Source: Thinopyrum elongatum (Eukaryota > Streptophyta > Magnoliopsida > Poales > Poaceae). From it: a stretch of DNA of 64,000 bases. The stretch is from contig CM022302.1 in NCBI GenBank assembly GCA_011799875.1, forward strand, positions 180,846,942 through 180,910,941, given 5' to 3'. Position numbers and translations under genes: made by a program. Of the stretch, positions 60,288 to 64,000 are shown in pieces. The notes under the pieces were generated by a model, which worked only from the letters and a program-made list of their open reading frames with translations, made no database searches and was not told the origin of the DNA. Position 1 is the stretch's first letter. Each line of letters begins with the position of its first letter.

Positions 60288-60300
60288 TATCTCTTTCTCT

Positions 60301-60698
60301 CTGTCTACTATCTCTCACGGGCCTTCCCTCTCACTCGATCTCTCTTTACCGAGGGATTATACGGTCAACCAGTATAGCCCCGTATATTGTCTAGTTGATC
60401 GGTCAACCAGTCTACATGGTTCCATGTCAGCTCGTGTTCTCTATCTGGGTGTGCTGGCCCATTTGGCAGTGGGTGAAAATAAATAAACTAGAGGCCCATC
60501 TGACATGGGGTGAAATAAACAAACTTGAAACTACTCGCGGTAGCACCTCGCAGTGCACACTTCTTCCGCATTACTACACACACTACGACAACGCACACAC
60601 TACACCACTGCGCGGCATGCACGCAAGGACGCACTCGTGCACACCCAGCGCACAATACACACCAGCACACATGTACACCGGCGTCGCCGCCGGCTGAG
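60301..60698 (+). promoter_or_regulatory. Upstream region of the F-box fragment
   Basis: Between the CT-rich repeats and the F-box start. A duplicated pair, GGCCCATTTGGCAGTGGGTG and GGCCCATCTGACATGGGGTG, each followed by AAATAAA, lies at about 60458 and 60494. No promoter motif is certain. Confidence 0.35.
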
Positions 60699-60814
60699 AT
60701 GGATGACGAGACAGCCAACAAGCGGAGGCGGCTCGAGCCAAAACTGCATCCGGCGAGCCTGGACTTCATCAGCAGCCTCCCCGACGACATGCTGCTCATC
60801 ATCATCGCCCTCCT
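60699..60814 (+). pseudogene. F-box gene 5' fragment, cut by an LTR
   Basis: ATG at 60699 begins MDDETANKRRRLEPKLHPAS, followed by LDFISSLPDDMLLIIIALL, the start of an F-box (residues about 21-39). The F-box breaks at 60814, where the LTR TGTCGGTGT starts. A basic KRRR precedes the F-box. This type of N-terminus is usual in grass F-box proteins with LRR/FBD tails, which act as adaptors of SCF ubiquitin ligases. The rest of the gene is not in the window. It may be a host gene, or a gene captured by CACTA-1. Confidence 0.8.
60810..60814 (+). repeat. Presumed 5-bp target site of the right-end LTR element
   Basis: CTCCT directly precedes the LTR start; the partner copy lies beyond the window. 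Confidence 0.4.
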
Positions 60815-61285
60815 TGTCGGTGTCAAAACCGGCGGATCTCGGGTAGGGGGTCCCGAACTGTGCGTCTAAGGTCGATGGTAACAGGAGACGAGGGACACGA
60901 TGTTTACCCAGGTTCGGGCCCTCTCTATGGAGGTAATACCCTACGTCCTGCTTGATTGATCTTGATGAATATGAGTATTACAAGAGTTGATCTACCACGA
61001 GATCGTAACGGCTAAAACCCTAGAAGTCTAGCCTGTCTAATTATGATTGCCCCTATAGACTAAAACCCTCCAGTTTATATAGACACCGGAGGGGACTAGG
61101 GTTGTACAAAGTCGGTTACAGAGAAAGGAATCTTCATATCGAATGCCAAGCTTGCCATCCACGCCAAGGAGAGTCCCATCTGGACACGGGAGAGAGTCTT
61201 CTATCTTGTATCTTCATGGCCCATCAGTCTGGCCCACGTCACGTAGCCCGGACGCCCGAGGACCCCTAAATCCAGGACTCCCTCA
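60815..61285 (+). repeat. 5' LTR (471 bp) of the right-end gypsy-type element
   Basis: TGTCGGTGTCAAAACCGGCG to GGACTCCCTCA. It shares its first 45 bases or so and the leader with the LTR at 6268-6756. Confidence 0.85.
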
Positions 61286-61611
61286 GTAGCCCCCGAACCA
61301 GGCTTTCAATGACGATGTGTCCGGAGCGCAGATTGTCTTCGGCATTGCAAGGCGGGTTCCTCCTTCGGTTACTTTGAAGTACCCGACTTAAGGAGCTGTA
61401 TTCGGCCTTCCATTTAATGTCGTGCTCATCGGCTTCCACGCCTTCATGACTTCAGTTTCAACATGTCGAGCGAATACGAGAGGTCGGGGTATCTTTGCAC
61501 TTAACTCCCTGACCATGTAAGAAAGGCGTCTATTCAAAGAGATTGGATCTTCAGATCCATTCCGCGCCAAGCGGGAAATCCTCAAAGCTTGCTAGGAGAA
61601 ACCATTCCAAC

Positions 61612-64000
61612 ATGGCTAGTGCTCCCAGTTCTTCCACCCGCCCCCACGGCTCCAAAAAAGGCGATTGGGAAAGATGTTCTGTATCCCATGATCAGCTGGT
61701 GAAGCTCCAAACACAGGGATTTCTTCCCCCCATGGATCTGGTCCCTGTTCGAGCAGGTTTGACCTCCTTCTTAGGTGAAGCTTTGGCGGAAAATTTCCCC
61801 AATCCAACCGGGGCGGAACGGGTGTGCTTCATTTCTTATTTGCCAAGAGGCATCGGGTTTCCAATCCACCCTTTCCTCCGAGGACTCCTGGAGTATTATG
61901 GCCTCCAACTGCACAACCTCACGCCGGCCTCTATCTTGCACATCGCGGGTTTTGTTGCCCTTTGCGAGCTTTTCCGGGGCTATGAAGCCCACTTTGATTT
62001 ATGGAGAAAACTATTCTGCCTCGTCCCTCGTACCCAAGAGGGATACATATTCGAGGTGGGCGGCACCGAAGTATGGCGCATAGCCGGGACCGGATACCTA
62101 TCCGGCACACCGAAGAAGGCATCCGAGGAGTGGCCCTCAGAGTGGTTTTATATTGAGGACATCGCTCTCCCTGACCCAATCCGAATGGGTCTCCCTGAAT
62201 TTTCCAGCGCTCCTTTGAAGAAATGCCACAGCTGGCGCCCTAGGAGCCTCGAGGAGGAAGATAGCACGGAAATCCATCAATTAATGAGCAAGTTAAAGAC
62301 GCTCGCCCAGTCCGGATTATCAATAATCAAGGTAATGGCGATCTCCATAGTGCGGGGTGTCCAGCCACTCCAATTTAGAGGGCTCCCTATGTGGCACTAC
62401 AATGGGGAAGATGACGCCTCACGCTGTGGCCGGAAAGGTCCGGACACCCCCATCTCTCTGGCCAAAATATTGGTCGATCTGTACAAAGGGGAGAAAGAGG
62501 AATTTATTCGTCTTAAACGCCGGGAGGGATTTTCCATGTACAATCCTCCCAGCTGGGTGAGTTTTCATCCCACCACCATACTCAATCCTTTCCATGAGTC
62601 ACTTTTGACTGATACTAACCCGTCCATTTGTAACAGGAATGGCGAAAGGTCATCACGGGGATCTACAGCCCCACTCCATAGTCGGAGGACCATAACCGGG
62701 ATCTTGACCCCGGATTCGAGGAGGATCCGGACATATTTGTGGAGCTGGAGGAGGGAGTATTTTACCAGGTGAGCTACGATGGCACAGAAGTGGCCATTAT
62801 AGCAGACTATCCCGGCCTCTTTCCTGCCTCACACGTGAAGTAATCAGGAGACCGCTCCTCCAAAAGAGCTTCCTCATTCTGCCTCACCCAACGCACTGTC
62901 TCGTGTTCCAAAGGGGAGGCGCTCGGCGCGCCATGTTACACCAGAGGCGACTCAAAAGAGAGCGGCGCCTACATCGGGCAAGCCTTCTAAGAGGAAGGCA
63001 AACGAAGTCACGACCGAGCCGTCGTTGAAGAGGTATGGCTTTGTAAATATGCCCCTTGGCAGTCACATCCAACTGTGACATCGTCTGTTTGTGTCTCATC
63101 AGGAAGAGCGTTCACCGGACTATGTCCGGGGGTCTTGCAGGTCATGCTCCCAACAGCCAGGCTCCAGAACCTGCCATAAAGATGAGGGCCGGTACGGGAG
63201 TGACGCCGGATTGTCCTTCGGCAGAGGATTCGGATGATGTATCTGTCACAAACTCAGAAGTGGAGAGCGCCATGAATCATCGGCGCCAGAGGGCCGCTCT
63301 TCGCGACCCCGGCTTTACAAAAGAGGCATTCAATGCCTTCAGCTCGGCTGATGCATACATCCGAGCTGCTCGAGACGGGATTACCAGAGCCACAGACCAG
63401 CATTTGAAAGATATGCGGGCAAGTTCACATCGTACAAACCTGATAATTATATACCAGTAGCCCCCGAGACTTGAAGCAGTTGATACAACTAATTTAAGGA
63501 TCATTGTATAACCAGGTGCTTACAGAGAAGAACAACCTGCTGTCTCAAGAACTGGAAAAGTGTCGGACTCAGCTAACTGCTGCCACCGCCGAATTGGAGA
63601 AATCCAAGAAGGCGTCGCCTGGTAATGTTCCCCTCCATCGAGAAAATATAATCATATACCAGCAATGCTAACAGTGTTGCATATCTCATGGCAGGATCGT
63701 CAGATCAGCTGAAGGAGGCACTTGAAATCGCGCAAGCGGATAAACAAGAAGCCAAAAGGCTACTGGCTGCGGGCGAACGTGTGCTGACACGGGTCAGAGA
63801 GGATAAAAACAAGCTGCAGGATTCCAACACCCTGCTGGGCGAAGAACTGAAAGATGTGCGAGCCCAGCTAGCTGACTCTGTGAAGGAAAATAAGAGGCTA
63901 CGAGGCGGCATATTCAGTATGCTTTCGAACTTACCTCCGTGTAATTCGGCGAGGAAAGGAACTGACAGATTTATGTCTGCAGGTATGCTGACTGGCAGTC
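61612..64000 (+). pseudogene. PF04195-like plus coiled-coil gene of the gypsy-type element (five or more exons)
   Basis: The start chosen is Met at 61612 (MASAPSSSTRPHGSKK); an upstream in-frame Met at 61543 is less likely. Exon 1 (61612-62556) carries the conserved block: WERCSVSHDQL, RAGLTSFLGEALAENFPNP, PFLRGLLEYYGLQLHNL, EEWPSEWFYIEDIALPDP. A GTGAGT donor and a TAACAG acceptor bound an 81-base intron. Exon 2 from 62637 soon meets TAG (62679-62681), so it is probably dead; a later TAA is at 62840-62842. Further exons are about 63101-63420, 63516-63620 and 63695-63919 with GT/AG borders. They read KSVHRTMSGGLAGHAPNS, then Lys/Glu/Leu-rich coiled coil (LLSQELEKCRTQLTAATAEL, EDKNKLQDSNTLLGEELKD). 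Protein function is unknown. Confidence 0.75.

Larger units (their letters stand above)
15909..60300. mobile_element. CACTA-1: truncated CACTA transposon interrupted by nested insertions
   Basis: The left end at 15909 starts CACTACAAAAAAATACACTTC, a CACTA TIR. Its next several hundred bases match, in inverse orientation, the right end of CACTA-2 (58929 leftward). With the two large insertions removed, the element is 15909-16143, 23513-30205 and 58930 to about 60300, roughly 8.3 kb. It contains a subterminal array, an unknown intron-rich gene on the minus strand and a CT-rich tandem region. The opposite TIR is not visible before the F-box sequence at 60699, so the element looks truncated or the end is beyond recognition. 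The exact right limit is a guess. The 3 bases to the left are TAA. Confidence 0.7.
58930..60300. repeat. CT-rich tandem region of CACTA-1, right part
   Basis: Continues the region cut at 30205. Two units of about 900 bases carry CTCGAAGATGCATGC at about 58982 and 59900. Each includes the same Stowaway-like insert. Runs of TCTCTC (about 60010-60030) occur. Confidence 0.8.
60815..64000 (+). mobile_element. Gypsy-type LTR element with PF04195-like gene, 5' part
   Basis: LTR at 60815-61285, leader GTAGCCCCCGAACCAGGC, then an intron-bearing gene from 61612 to past the window end. The related minus-strand copy is at 4686-6756. Only the 5' part is visible. Pol, if present, lies to the right. Confidence 0.85.

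Noticed and set aside
1..64000. CRISPR arrays, rRNA genes and bacterial-type operons
   Set aside because: The repeats are transposon subterminal or satellite type with no spacer pattern. No rRNA sequence was recognised, and the sequence is a plant nuclear repeat landscape.

Overview
The window is plant nuclear DNA from a large, repeat-dense grass genome. The LTR, CACTA, Stowaway and Harbinger sequences look like those of Triticeae (wheat, barley, Aegilops). This is judged from family resemblance, not from a search. Almost everything is transposable element, and most elements are nested inside others. No complete, obviously functional host gene is present. Host-derived sequence survives only as fragments: a mitochondrial carrier-like gene, a NAC gene, two F-box/DUF295 genes and the start of another F-box gene.

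Left part (1-15908). Positions 1-1749 are the 5' part of a minus-strand Ty3/Gypsy gag, with a probable LTR at about 1846-2620. Positions 2880-4685 are a heavily mutated minus-strand Copia integrase/reverse-transcriptase remnant that ends with an LTR-like terminus. It abuts a minus-strand gypsy-type element with a 'putative gypsy-type transposase' (PF04195-like) pseudogene (4686-5912) and one LTR (6268-6756). Positions 6757-10503 are low-copy-looking AT-rich DNA. Two exons of a dicarboxylate/tricarboxylate-carrier-like pseudogene (10328-10389 and 15797-15881) lie on either side of a 5.25 kb degenerate Copia element (10504-15750).

Centre (15909-60300). Two related CACTA (En/Spm) transposons form the backbone. 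CACTA-1 starts at 15909 and runs rightward. It holds a 7.36 kb Athila-like retroelement (16144-23507, TSD GGCAT), a GGCC-rich subterminal array, a minus-strand intron-rich gene of unknown function (about 24951-28550) and a CT-rich tandem region. A second element, CACTA-2 (30206-58929, 28.7 kb, TSD AAG), is inserted in that CT-rich region. CACTA-2 carries its own two-type subterminal repeats, a 700 bp tandem repeat, captured and broken pieces of a SOG1-like NAC gene and two F-box/DUF295 genes, a TIR element with a GC-rich core, three Helitron-like ends, a GA-rich tract, and two consecutive plus-strand genes related to the CACTA-1 gene. Later insertions include a Harbinger-type MITE, a solo LTR (TSD ACAAC), several Stowaway MITEs and a LINE tail inside a Stowaway. 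I could not recognise a CACTA transposase in either copy, so both look non-autonomous.

Right end (60300-64000). The first codons of an F-box gene (60699-60814) are cut by the LTR of a plus-strand gypsy-type element (60815 to beyond the window). That element encodes an intron-bearing PF04195-like and coiled-coil protein related to the pseudogene at 4686-5912.
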